This document shows positions 24,394 to 33,000 of a stretch of DNA of 36,025 nt, one piece after another. The notes beneath the pieces are model-generated. The model was not told the origin of the DNA. It was given only the letters and a program-made list of their open reading frames with translations, and searched no databases. A program made the translations under genes and the position numbers. Numbering within the stretch: the first letter of the stretch is position 1; every line of letters begins with the position of its first letter. The DNA is from CAZICM01 sp964537685 (GTDB lineage: Bacteria > Myxococcota_A > Polyangia > Polyangiales > Polyangiaceae), in assembly GCA_964537685.1 (NCBI GenBank), contig CAZICM010000081.1:1-36025 (forward strand), written 5' to 3'.

Positions 24394-26145
24394 CTACCAT
24401 TTCGTGTGCGTCTTCAGCGCGCAGCTCTTCCCATCCACAATCACCATCTGATTCGGCGCATTCAGCAACCAAGCCGCCGCTCCATCCGTTGGATCCGCCG
24501 TATACGTCAGCGAACGCCCCGCACCCTTTGAAGGAAAGCCATCCTTCACCGCCGCCGCAAACGCCGCCTTCTGCCCGCATTTTGGCTCATCCACCGCAAA
24601 GCCCACCGAAAGCCCGGGCCCCGTTCGCACAATCGCCTGGCCGCTCCGAAGCGAAATCGTCACGCTTTGATCGGGCGTTCCATACTGAAACTGAATAGGC
24701 AAATCGCCTGTAATATCCGCCAGCCCCTCGCTATTCGGCCCCGCGATGCTAATCCGGATCAACTGCGCCTTGCTGTTTTCCTTTTGAGCAATCGCCTTCA
24801 TTTGAGCCAGCATCGCGCCCGCATCCAGCGCCTTTGGATTCGGCGTATTCACATTTGCGCACACCGCATCCGAAGGACAAGCCGCATTTTGCCCCGCATT
24901 ATTGGTCTGAACATTTTGATTCGCCTGCGTGGCATCATTCGCCGCCTTCGAATCCCCGCCTCCCGCAATCGCCACAATCCCCACAATCAGCGCCAGCGTT
25001 GCAATCCCCCCCACTGCGAACAGCGCCACGGGCGGCGAAGATTTTTTTGGTTGCTGCGAAACTTGGGGAACGTGAGGAACTTGAGGCGCCGCCGTTTGAG
25101 CCGCTGCCCAAGCCGGAGCCTGCGCTGCTTGAGCCGTCTGCGCATATTGCAGCGCATGAGCGGCATGCGCGTGATGCGCGTGATAAGCCTGATGAGCCTG
25201 ATGAGCCTGATAAGCGTGATGCGCATGATGATCATGAACAGCCTGCGCCGGAGCGCTCAACGCCTGAGCCAGCGCCGCAATCGCATCGCCCGCCTTCTCA
25301 AAGCGCTGATCGGGATTCAGCGCCGTCGCCCTATAAAACCAAGCATCGAAAGCAGGGGAAAGCTCTTTATGTTTTCGCCGTTTCGCCCTAGCCGAAGGCG
25401 CCTCGCCAAACTGCCCCGACACCACCTTCATCAACAGCGTCACAATCGAATCATGCTGCTCGGATTCTTCATGCCAATAAGGTTCCCCCACCAACAGCGC
25501 ATAAGCGACATGGGCCAGGGCATAGACATCGGCGGTTCTGCGCAGATTTCCCTCGCCGCGAATTTGCTCGGGCGCCATATAGAGCGGCGTACCCAGCGCC
25601 CTTGTTTTATTGGCCTCGCTCTGAGCGCTCACCTTAGCGATACCAAAATCCAGAATTTTAACACAAGGCGAACCATCATCCCGATGCGTCAAAAACAGAT
25701 TTGAAGGTTTAAGATCCCTGTGAACAATCCCCGCCTCATGGGTTTTATCGAGAGCGCGGGCGGCCTGATTGAGATAGAGCACCACATCCTGTGCGGGCAG
25801 CCCGCCCTTAGATTCCAGAATATCGCCCAGCTCTTGACCCCTTAACAGCTCCATCACCAAAAAAGGCGAACCCGAGGCATCATCGACACCTGAATCTGAC
25901 ACCTTGACAATATGATCGCTTTCGATATTGCCCGTCAGCTTAGCCTCGCGCATAAAGCGAGCCCGCTGATCGGCATCATTCAGCACGCTGGGCAGCATCA
26001 CCTTTAGCGCGCGGGGCGAGGCCGTATTTTCATCGCGCACTTCATAGACAGTGCCCATACCGCCTGATTTGATGCATTTCACGATGCGATAGCGGTTATG
26101 GAAGAGAGCGCCTGGGCTAAGATTTTGGGCATCGATATCGGGCAT
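24394..26145 (-). CDS. Transmembrane Hanks-type Ser/Thr kinase with His-rich linker
   Basis: The 583-residue protein has a complete kinase domain (about 18-292): glycine loop SGGMGTVYEV, catalytic Lys48 in RALKVM, HRDLKPSN (142-149), DFG (166-168) and APE (191-193). A linker with twelve His between residues 304 and 330 follows, in His-Ala/His-Gln repeats, then Ala/Gln-rich sequence and one transmembrane segment (about 373-394). An exported domain of about 180 residues contains Cys (AACPSDAVCANVN, EPKCGQKAAF). Bacterial kinases of this type phosphorylate proteins on Ser/Thr in response to an outside signal. It is the first gene of a nine-gene minus-strand set ending with the VgrG-phosphoesterase genes. 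The His-rich linker next to a metallochaperone cassette suggests metal sensing, which is inference. Confidence 0.93.
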   Translation of the reverse strand: MPDIDAQNLSPGALFHNRYRIVKCIKSGGMGTVYEVRDENTASPRALKVMLPSVLNDADQRARFMREAKLTGNIESDHIVKVSDSGVDDASGSPFLVMELLRGQELGDILESKGGLPAQDVVLYLNQAARALDKTHEAGIVHRDLKPSNLFLTHRDDGSPCVKILDFGIAKVSAQSEANKTRALGTPLYMAPEQIRGEGNLRRTADVYALAHVAYALLVGEPYWHEESEQHDSIVTLLMKVVSGQFGEAPSARAKRRKHKELSPAFDAWFYRATALNPDQRFEKAGDAIAALAQALSAPAQAVHDHHAHHAYQAHQAHQAYHAHHAHAAHALQYAQTAQAAQAPAWAAAQTAAPQVPHVPQVSQQPKKSSPPVALFAVGGIATLALIVGIVAIAGGGDSKAANDATQANQNVQTNNAGQNAACPSDAVCANVNTPNPKALDAGAMLAQMKAIAQKENSKAQLIRISIAGPNSEGLADITGDLPIQFQYGTPDQSVTISLRSGQAIVRTGPGLSVGFAVDEPKCGQKAAFAAAVKDGFPSKGAGRSLTYTADPTDGAAAWLLNAPNQMVIVDGKSCALKTHTKW

Positions 26146-26240
26146 GGCGGTTCATAAGGAAAGGAGATGTGGGCCGGCGTGTCAAGTATTTTCAATCGCA
26201 TATCCAGCGTGAGCCGGGAAATTGTCCCGCGCAGTCCAAC

Positions 26241-26410
26241 GCGATCGCGCGCGAGGCATAAAAACATCGCCTATCGACGATCCAGACTAAACGAGAGGAT
26301 GAGCCGAGTAGGTTTTCGTCCGATCGCGATCGCGCGCGAGGCATAAAAACATCGCTTATCGACGATCCAGACTAAACGAGAGGATGGGCCGAGTAGGTTT
26401 TTGTCCGATC
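26241..26410. repeat. 85-bp direct repeat, two adjacent copies
   Basis: Two nearly identical 85-base copies lie head to tail (26241-26325 and 26326-26410). They begin GCGATCGCGCGCGAGGCATA and differ by only a few substitutions (for example cgcCtatc/cgcTtatc, gatgAgcc/gatgGgcc). A third copy breaks off after GATCGCGACCGCGC just beyond 26410. They fill much of the 459-base gene-free stretch between the kinase at 26145 and the lectin lipoprotein at 26605. The GATCGC-rich start could form a hairpin. Confidence 0.85.
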
Positions 26411-26500
26411 GCGACCGCGCCGAAGGGATAATTTTAATGCTTTCGGGCGATCCCCATCGGCCCAAAGCCTCACCGGCCACCCTAAAAGGCAGTCCCCATC

Positions 26501-26524
26501 ATCGATAAGCGATGTTTTTATCCC
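26501..26524. repeat. Inverted partial copy of the 85-bp repeat
   Basis: ATCGATAAGCGATGTTTTTA followed by TCCC is the reverse complement of the ATAAAAACATCGCTTATCGA part of the upstream 85-base units (26343-26362). The inverted piece defines a segment of about 285 bases that begins and ends with related sequence, as in a small non-autonomous element. No transposase is near. Confidence 0.7.
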
Positions 26525-26604
26525 TTCGCCCCAATCCCCACAAAGCCCTCCAGCCCCATCGAATTCCTATTGAACAACCCTATAACTTATGCCATATAAA
26601 ATCT

Positions 26605-27771
26605 ATGCGCCGCTCCCACCTCCACCTCGCCCTCATTTCCCTCTCATGCTCCGCTCTCCCCGCCGCGTGCGGCCTCGATTCCCAAGGCTCCCTCTTTGGC
26701 CAGCCCGGCCTCCCTCCCGTCGAAGTCGGGCCAGGTCAAGGCGGCGCCGGCGGCAATGGAGGCAGCGCCGGAAGCATGGCTTCTGGAATGGCAGGCGCCG
26801 CAGGGCAAATGTCCGGGGCAGGGGGCTTGGGCGGTATGACAGGCACCGGAGGCTCTATCGGAAATGGCGGCAATGGCGGCGCTGGAGGCGGACCCGTATC
26901 TTGCACAGGCGCAGGCGAGTTTCTCAATGCCGCTTCCCAACATTGCTATCGCTGGGTCGATGCCGCCGTCAATTGGACCACCGCCAGAGCCGACTGCCTC
27001 AACTGGGGAGGCGACCTCGCGGGAATCAGCTCCAAGCCCGAATTCGAATTCCTCGCCGCCAATGCCAACCCGCCCATTGCCAAAGATACCTGGCTCGGGG
27101 GCAAGGCGATTACGCCTATGTGTACCTATGAATGGGTCAATGGAGAACCCTGGCGTTCTCAATGGCAGGATAACGAACCTAGCGCTGATGCCCCCTTCTG
27201 TGTGCAGATGTGGGTGGCCATGGGAAAGAAATTTGATGACGACAATTGCGATACCCCCAAAGCCTATCTCTGCGAACGGGCGCCCAAGGTCGTCTGTGGA
27301 GATGGCGCCATCGAAGTGGGGGAGGCATGCGATGATGGAAACACGCAGGGCGGAGATGGCTGCAGTCCCCAATGTCAGCTTGAAAGCCTCTGTTCCAATA
27401 TCCCCAATTCCTTTGTCGATGCGGCAGGCAAGCACTGTTATTGGCTCCATATGGATGAACAATCCTGGGCGTCCGCCAAAGATACCTGCGAAAAAGAAGG
27501 GGGCTATTTGGTGGTCGTCGACACACCCGCGGAAAACGCGCTGATTCAGGCGCAAATTGTGGGTGAAACCTATATCGGCGCCTGGGAGGGCAATAGCAAC
27601 GGGGACAAAATCATTTGGGAAAAGCCCACCACCGACTGCGGCTATAAAAACTTTGAAAGCCAGGGGCAAAGCAATGAAGATTGTCTAAGGATGATCAAAT
27701 CCAATGGGCAGTGGCGCGATGCTACTTGCTCGCTTGCCTTTGATTTCGTCTGCGAGCGCGACGACGGCTAA
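26605..27771 (+). CDS. Lipoprotein with two C-type-lectin-like domains and a myxobacterial Cys-rich repeat
   Basis: The 388-residue precursor begins MRRSHLHLALISLSCSALPA with a lipobox at LPAAC. A Gly/Ala/Met-rich spacer follows. Two C-type-lectin-like domains are visible. The first has HCYRWVDAAVNWTTARADC, LAGISSKPEFEFL and AYLCERA; the second has KHCYWLHMDEQSWASAKDTC, WLVVV-like GGYLVVVDTPAENALI, and FDFVCERDDG. Between them is CGDGAIEVGEACDDGN with GGDGCSPQCQLE, the Cys-rich repeat common in myxobacterial surface proteins. The protein is probably anchored to the outer membrane and may bind sugars or proteins. I start at 26605 because it yields a proper lipoprotein signal; the frame is open 31 codons further upstream. 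Confidence 0.9.
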   Translation: MRRSHLHLALISLSCSALPAACGLDSQGSLFGQPGLPPVEVGPGQGGAGGNGGSAGSMASGMAGAAGQMSGAGGLGGMTGTGGSIGNGGNGGAGGGPVSCTGAGEFLNAASQHCYRWVDAAVNWTTARADCLNWGGDLAGISSKPEFEFLAANANPPIAKDTWLGGKAITPMCTYEWVNGEPWRSQWQDNEPSADAPFCVQMWVAMGKKFDDDNCDTPKAYLCERAPKVVCGDGAIEVGEACDDGNTQGGDGCSPQCQLESLCSNIPNSFVDAAGKHCYWLHMDEQSWASAKDTCEKEGGYLVVVDTPAENALIQAQIVGETYIGAWEGNSNGDKIIWEKPTTDCGYKNFESQGQSNEDCLRMIKSNGQWRDATCSLAFDFVCERDDG

Positions 27772-28286
27772 GGCATCACGGTCACGGGCATCGTTTCGGT
27801 CGCTTGCTTGCACACGGGAGGACAGCCCGCGCCATTGGGGGCAAAGTCTTGATACATCGGCGTCGCCGTCACCGTACCCGTGGTCTTACCATCGGCCGAA
27901 GCGATCGACACCGTGGCCGTCGCCGGAGCAATCATCAGCGTCACCCCATTACCTTCGCACATCACCGAGCCTTCCACGCCACCCGTCAGATTGGCCAGCG
28001 CGGGCTGGGCCGCATCGGGAAAGGTCGCGACGGTGCAGTCGGCGGTCGCCATTTGATTGTTGACATTCACCGTGACCGTATAATCGCGGGCAATCATTTT
28101 ATCGAAATCGATTCTCAATTGGTCATTGCAGCCGATTTCGGTGCAAGCCATCTGCCCGCCCTGCCCATTGCCGCCCTGGCCTCCCCCCGCCGAACCGCCT
28201 CCATCGCCGTCGCCTCCACAGGCCGCCGCGGCGATAAGCATGCCACATGAAAGAGCGAATCCAAGATAACGAGATACATTGCGCAT
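27768..28286 (-). CDS. Small Gly-rich lipoprotein, unknown
   Basis: The 172-residue precursor begins MRNVSRYLGFALSCGMLIAA with the lipobox AAAC, followed by a Gly/Asp and Gly/Gln linker. The mature domain of about 130 residues is beta-rich and has five Cys (CTEIGCNDQ, ADCTVATF, SVMCEGN, GCPPVCK), probably disulfide-bonded in the periplasm or at the surface. A strong GGAGG lies eight bases before the ATG at 28286, which decides the start over upstream in-frame codons. The stop overlaps the convergent lectin gene by four bases. No family recognised. Confidence 0.82.
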   Translation of the reverse strand: MRNVSRYLGFALSCGMLIAAAACGGDGDGGGSAGGGQGGNGQGGQMACTEIGCNDQLRIDFDKMIARDYTVTVNVNNQMATADCTVATFPDAAQPALANLTGGVEGSVMCEGNGVTLMIAPATATVSIASADGKTTGTVTATPMYQDFAPNGAGCPPVCKQATETMPVTVMP

Positions 28287-28310
28287 AATCAAAACCTCCA
28301 AAGAGCCGCC

Positions 28311-28339
28311 GTTGTAACATCCGCGTTTGACGATGTCGA
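28311..28339 (-). promoter_or_regulatory. Candidate sigma-70-type promoter for the small lipoprotein
   Basis: On the minus strand TCGACA (28339-28334, five of six to TTGACA) and TACAAC (28316-28311, four of six to TATAAT) are 17 bases apart. The expected start leaves a leader of about 20 bases that contains the GGAGG of the gene at 28286. Confidence 0.4.
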
Positions 28340-28414
28340 TTGATTTTGTGAGGAGGCGTATGTTAATTAAGCTTGCCAAACGAACGGCGCATCGTTTATA
28401 CATGGAACCCACGC

Positions 28415-29356
28415 ATGAACATCGCCCTTCCCGAATGCCTAGGCCATTACCTAAGCCGCCTCGCGCCGACCCCCTTGGTTTCCGTGCGCCTCTCGCCCGG
28501 CTCGCCCGCGATATGGTGCAAACTCGAATTTCTCCAGCCCAGCGGCTCCACCAAAGATCGCATTGCCCGCTTTATCTTGGAAAGAGCCTTCCGCAAAGGC
28601 ACCCTCAGCCCCAAAAGTACCGTCGTCGAAGCCTCCAGCGGCTCCACCAGCATCGCCATGGCCTTAACCTGCGCCCAGCTTGGCCTAGGCTTTATTGCCG
28701 TTATGCCCGAGGGGGTAAGCAATGAAAGAGTGCTGATGATACGAGGCTATGGCGGACACGTACGCTTTTCGCCCAAGGCGCTGGGCATACGGGGCGCCTT
28801 GGAAGAAGCCGAACGCATCGCCCAAGGCCCGGGCTACTTTTTACCGCGCCAATTTAAAAACCCCGAAAACGCCCTTGCGCATCGCATGGGCACCGCTCGG
28901 GAAATCATCGATCAAATTCCTGGAGGCGCGGTGGATGCGGTTGTCAGCGGAGTAGGGACGGGAGGCACCTTGGTTGGTCTTTACGAAGGCTTTTGCGATG
29001 CCGGCTGTACCATAACCCCAGTATATGCCCGTCCCGTTCACATCACAGAAGAATCCGACGTAGAATGCTGCAGCTTTTCGGCCTGCATCCCCGGCGTTGT
29101 AGAATCGGTCTCAGAAATCTTCAAACCCACGCGCTTTGAACAGCTTCGCACGCTGGAAGTACCGGATGACGAAGCCTTTGAGACCACGCGCAAGCTCATA
29201 CGGGCGGGTTTCCCAGTAGGACCGAGTTCGGGCTTAAACTTTAGAGCGGCCGAACTATACGCCTTGGAACAAGGAAATTCCCCTAGAGTAGTGACCGTAT
29301 TTCCAGATCGGATGGAGCGATATTTTACGACGGAGCTCTTCGCGCCCTATCGCTAA
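28415..29356 (+). CDS. Cysteine synthase/Cds1-like PLP-dependent lyase
   Basis: The 313-residue protein belongs to the fold-type II PLP family (cysteine synthase, CBS, Cds1). The PLP lysine lies in QPSGSTKDRIARFIL. The substrate loop reads VVEASSGSTSIAMAL, resembling the SSGST form of Cds1-type cysteine desulfhydrases rather than the TSGNTG of CysK. The phosphate-binding loop is SGVGTGGTLVGL, and the C-terminal part ends PVGPSSGLNFRAAELYAL. A Cys pair (ECCSFSAC) follows. The reaction is probably cysteine formation from an activated serine or cysteine degradation; sequence cannot decide. The frame is open to a TTG at 28373; I prefer ATG 28415 (GGAA seven bases before) because the conserved region starts there. 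Confidence 0.85.
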   Translation: MNIALPECLGHYLSRLAPTPLVSVRLSPGSPAIWCKLEFLQPSGSTKDRIARFILERAFRKGTLSPKSTVVEASSGSTSIAMALTCAQLGLGFIAVMPEGVSNERVLMIRGYGGHVRFSPKALGIRGALEEAERIAQGPGYFLPRQFKNPENALAHRMGTAREIIDQIPGGAVDAVVSGVGTGGTLVGLYEGFCDAGCTITPVYARPVHITEESDVECCSFSACIPGVVESVSEIFKPTRFEQLRTLEVPDDEAFETTRKLIRAGFPVGPSSGLNFRAAELYALEQGNSPRVVTVFPDRMERYFTTELFAPYR

Positions 29357-29368
29357 AAAAGATTGAAA

Positions 29369-29385
29369 TTGGGGCGGCAATTGCA
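29369..29385 (+). promoter_or_regulatory. Sigma-54-type promoter (-24/-12) for the CAP-domain lipoprotein
   Basis: TTGGGGCGGCAATTGCA has GG and GC exactly ten bases apart and differs from YTGGCACGRNNNTTGCW at two positions only. It lies 13 bases past the preceding stop and about 65 bases before the ATG at 29451, so it would serve the CAP-domain lipoprotein gene. Transcription from it would need an activator protein. Confidence 0.65.
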
Positions 29386-29450
29386 TATAAATCGAGCGTC
29401 GGCTGGGCAATAAGACAGCCGCGGAACGAACCTACAAGGAGATGGGTCTT

Positions 29451-30083
29451 ATGCGCAAGATGCTTGCATTCGTGGGAGTTGCTTCGGTATTTGCATTGGC
29501 CGGCTGCGCGGGCGAACCCGTGGAAGAAGACGTAGAAGCGGTGGGCGAAGGCGTGTTGGATGAACCTATAGACGAAGAGCGCGATCCATCGGCGCTGGTT
29601 GGTCCAGGCGATGCGGAATTGATACAGGGATGGTGTGATTTTCAAAACACCTGGCCCGCGGGCTCGACGACCTTCGAGAACGAAGTGTTAACGCTTGTCA
29701 ACCAAAAAAGGGCGGCGGGCGCGGTATGCGGCGGCGTATCCAAACCGCCAGTTGCTGCGCTGACGATGGACACCAAACTACGGTGTGCGGGCCGTTTTCA
29801 CTCGAAGGACATGGGTGACAAAAACTTCTTTAGCCATACCGGTTCCAACGGCTCGAGCTTTTCGACGCGCATCAACAACGCGGGCTATGTATGGACGGCG
29901 GCGGCTGAAAATATCGGCGCGGGCTACAGCACGGCTGCGGCGGCGGTGAATGGATGGATGGCCAGCACGGGGCACTGCAACAACATTATGAACGGCAATT
30001 ACAAACACCTGGGCGTGGGGTATTATTACAAAGGCACGGCCACGTATAAACACTATTGGACAACGGACTTTGGCAAGCCCTAA
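29451..30083 (+). CDS. CAP/SCP-domain secreted lipoprotein
   Basis: The 210-residue precursor begins MRKMLAFVGVASVFALAGC with the lipobox LAGC. An acidic linker (EPVEEDVEAVGEG) follows. The CAP domain spans about residues 70-210: NEVLTLVNQKRAAG, RFHSKDMGDKNFFSHTGSNG, AGYVWTAAAENIGAGYST and GWMASTGHCNNIMNG contain the His/Glu pocket typical of the family. Two Cys (GAVCGG, LRCAGR) are near its start. AAGGAG at 29436-29441 stands nine bases before this ATG and directly abuts the earlier ATG at 29442, so 29451 is the better start. A sigma-54-type promoter lies upstream. The stop overlaps the large kinase's stop by four bases. Confidence 0.92.
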   Translation: MRKMLAFVGVASVFALAGCAGEPVEEDVEAVGEGVLDEPIDEERDPSALVGPGDAELIQGWCDFQNTWPAGSTTFENEVLTLVNQKRAAGAVCGGVSKPPVAALTMDTKLRCAGRFHSKDMGDKNFFSHTGSNGSSFSTRINNAGYVWTAAAENIGAGYSTAAAAVNGWMASTGHCNNIMNGNYKHLGVGYYYKGTATYKHYWTTDFGKP

Positions 30084-33000
30084 TTGCTATTGGCCTGAGG
30101 CGAAAGCTTTTCCACCTTATCGAGTTCCCCCAGCACTTCAATCTTAAGCAGCGCATTTTCCTTGACTGCGGCATCGAGGGCGACCTTGGCCTGCAGGGCC
30201 AAATCGCCACGGACGCGGGCTTCTTTTTCTTCTTGGGCTTGCAGCGCGAGCAATCTACCCTTCACCAAAAAGGCCGTGGCCATGCCTGGATTGATATGGA
30301 GGGCTTTATTGGCCATCGCGAGACCTTGTTTTAGCTCCTCGGCATGAGGCTTCAGGTCTGAAACCAGCCAAGAAGCCTTTAGAAAATAGAGTTCGGCGAG
30401 GGCTTGATAGAGATCGGGAAAAACGCGCTCGCGGTCGAGCAGGGGTGTGAGCAAGGAAAACGCCTCGTCGAACATGGCTATGTTGGCTTTCTTTTGATGG
30501 AGAGCCCAGCGGATGCCGAGGATATGGGTGCGGGTGAGGAGATTTAAATAATAAACATCCCAGGGGGATTCTTTAGAAGCCAACTCAAACATCTTCTTTG
30601 CATTGCCTAGAAAAGGCTCGGGATCGCGCTCCTCGCGGACGAGGCGGGTGGCTTTAAGAAGGGCGACATTGCCTTCATGGCCTCGCACCATCTGAGTGTC
30701 TGGAATAATCTTCTTAAGTTCGTTGATATTTTTTTCGGCGAGCGCGAGTGTGGCGCTGGTGTCATTTCCTGCCCTGTCTTCGTACCCAGCCTGCAACAGA
30801 TAGGTGATCGTTGCGATATCCAGAGGCCCCGGTGAATTCGGGCTTTGAGCGATGGCAGGAGCTAGAATTCGAAGGGCATCTTGGATCGCTTGCATAGGAG
30901 ATTGTCCTATCTCGGTTTGGTAAATCGCCATTCGTGTATAGGATAGGGCGTGATTGATATAGGTGTACAAGAATGTGGGATCGAGATCGGCGGCCTTTCT
31001 GCAAACGGCAACGCCGCGATTAACGGATGGCGAGGGATCTTTTCCCTTCCAAATTTCTTGTGTGGCACTGAAGACATAGGTGGAACATAGTTCGTTGTGA
31101 GCCCAGAGAAGCGTGGGATCGAGCTCGATGCTTTTGTTGTAGGCAGCGATAGCTTTTTCTATAGCCTGATTGGCATCGAGTCCGCGATCGTATTGATATA
31201 AGATCTTATTCCTTGAGGCAGCCGCCGAAACATAGTGAGCCATGGGGTCATTGGATGCCGTTTGGGCGGCATCCTCTCCTCGTGCGATGGCATTTTCGAG
31301 CAGTTCTTCGATCTCTTGGGAACCGGGCTGCCAATTGATCATTTGCCAGGCGAAGGTGATGTAGGCGAAGGCTGTCTTGTTGCGCGGAGCGCCTGCGTTT
31401 GGGTTTGCGATTACGGCGCTGTTGCACGATGCATTCGCCCTCTCAAAGTTCGGTTTCAGCGCTTCAGGTTTGAGATGGGATGCGAACATTACCTGGATCC
31501 ACAATTCACAGGCCGCCTCATACACGCCCGGATTGCTCCTAGCAATCGCCGAGCTCTCTTCGTAAGCTTTGGCAGCCTGCTCAAACAAGCCCGTCATCTT
31601 CTCATAATCAAAGGCCGCATCATGCCTATATTTGCTCCCTTCCGCAAAGAAAGCATCTCCCTCCAGCTTTTTAGCTTCATAAAGCCAAGGTATCTTTGCA
31701 AAAGCCTCGTTAGCCAGGCGCTTGGCTTCATCGTTTCGCCCTTCATATAAGGCGATCAGCCCCTCCACATAAGCCGGAGCCTCAAGCTTTGCCCCCAAGG
31801 CCGCCTTTAGATGCTTAAGCGCGGGCGCTTTGTACTCCGCCTCAACGGCTTCAATGCGGGCCTTTTTCTTCTCGGCATTCTCAATGCGCTTGGTCTCTTC
31901 CAAAGCTGCTTTATACAGATCCCCCAAAAGCAGCCCCATCGCATAATCCAGTTCGGGAGGCGAATAGCCCGCCGCCTGCGCCTTCCTTAAGTGTTCAAGC
32001 GCTCTGTCCCGCTGCTCCAGCACCGCATAGCCCCGCCCCAAGGCATAATGCCCAGGTCCTTCCGCCGCCGGCCCCGCTTCGTTCATCCTCGTTTCAATAT
32101 GCTCGAGCTCCGTTCTCACCATCGCCCTCTCCCGCTCGATATCGTGCAGCGGAAGCGAATAGGCATGGCGCATCAAAAGCTCCATTTCCTTAATATTTTC
32201 TCCTAGTTCCCTGGCGAGAACTTCCCTGGCTGCCGCCAGCCTCTGCTGACGAAACCAGGCAAAGGCAAAGACCAGCCCCGCCAGCAAGGCCACCCCCATC
32301 AAGGCCGCCTTTCCCTTATGCCTCCTCAGTTTTTTAACGGCGATATAGCTAAGCGAAGCATGCCTGGCCGTGACAGGCTCCCCATCCAAAAAACGCTGCA
32401 AATCATCGCTAAACGCCTTGGCCGAATCATAGCGCCGGGGAGGCTCTTTCTCCAGGCACTTCATCACAATCGCATCCAGATCCCGGGGGATATCCGGCAT
32501 CACTTTGGAGAGCGGCGTCACGTCTTCCTTGGTCAGCCGCTGAAGCAGCCTAAACACACTCTCATCCACAAAGGGCGGCCTATCGCAAAGCAAATCATAT
32601 AAGGTCGCCCCCAGGCTATAGACATCCGTGCGCCTATCCAAAGAACGCACTTTTCCAAGCGCCTGTTCGGGCGACATAAAGGCCGGCGTTCCCGCAATCA
32701 CCCCCGAACGGGTCGCCGTATGATCGGCTCCCACATCCCTCGCCAGCCCAAAGTCCATAATAAAAGGCTTGTACAACCCATCCTCGGTCTGCTCCACCAT
32801 AATATTGCTGGGCTTTACATCCCGGTGCACCAGCCCCATCCGGTGCGCTTCCTGAAGCGCCAGCGCCACCCGCCGAATCACATCCACCTTTTGCTCCAGC
32901 GTCATCTGAACCTTGGCCTTGTCCAAGGTTTCCCCATGAATAAGCTGCATCAGAATATAGCGATGCCCATCCGCCACGCCCACTTCATAAACCTTGCAGG

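Noticed and set aside
26570..26600. TTGAAC ... TATAAA as promoter of the lectin lipoprotein
   Set aside because: Spacing is 19 bases and the expected start would fall after the chosen ATG at 26605.
26644..27669. 341-codon minus-strand frame
   Set aside because: Antisense to the double-lectin lipoprotein, whose Cys pattern and signal peptide are convincing.
28351..28362. AGGAGG-CGT-ATG as start of the PLP enzyme gene
   Set aside because: The ATG is in another frame than the enzyme, and three bases between AGGAGG and ATG is too short.
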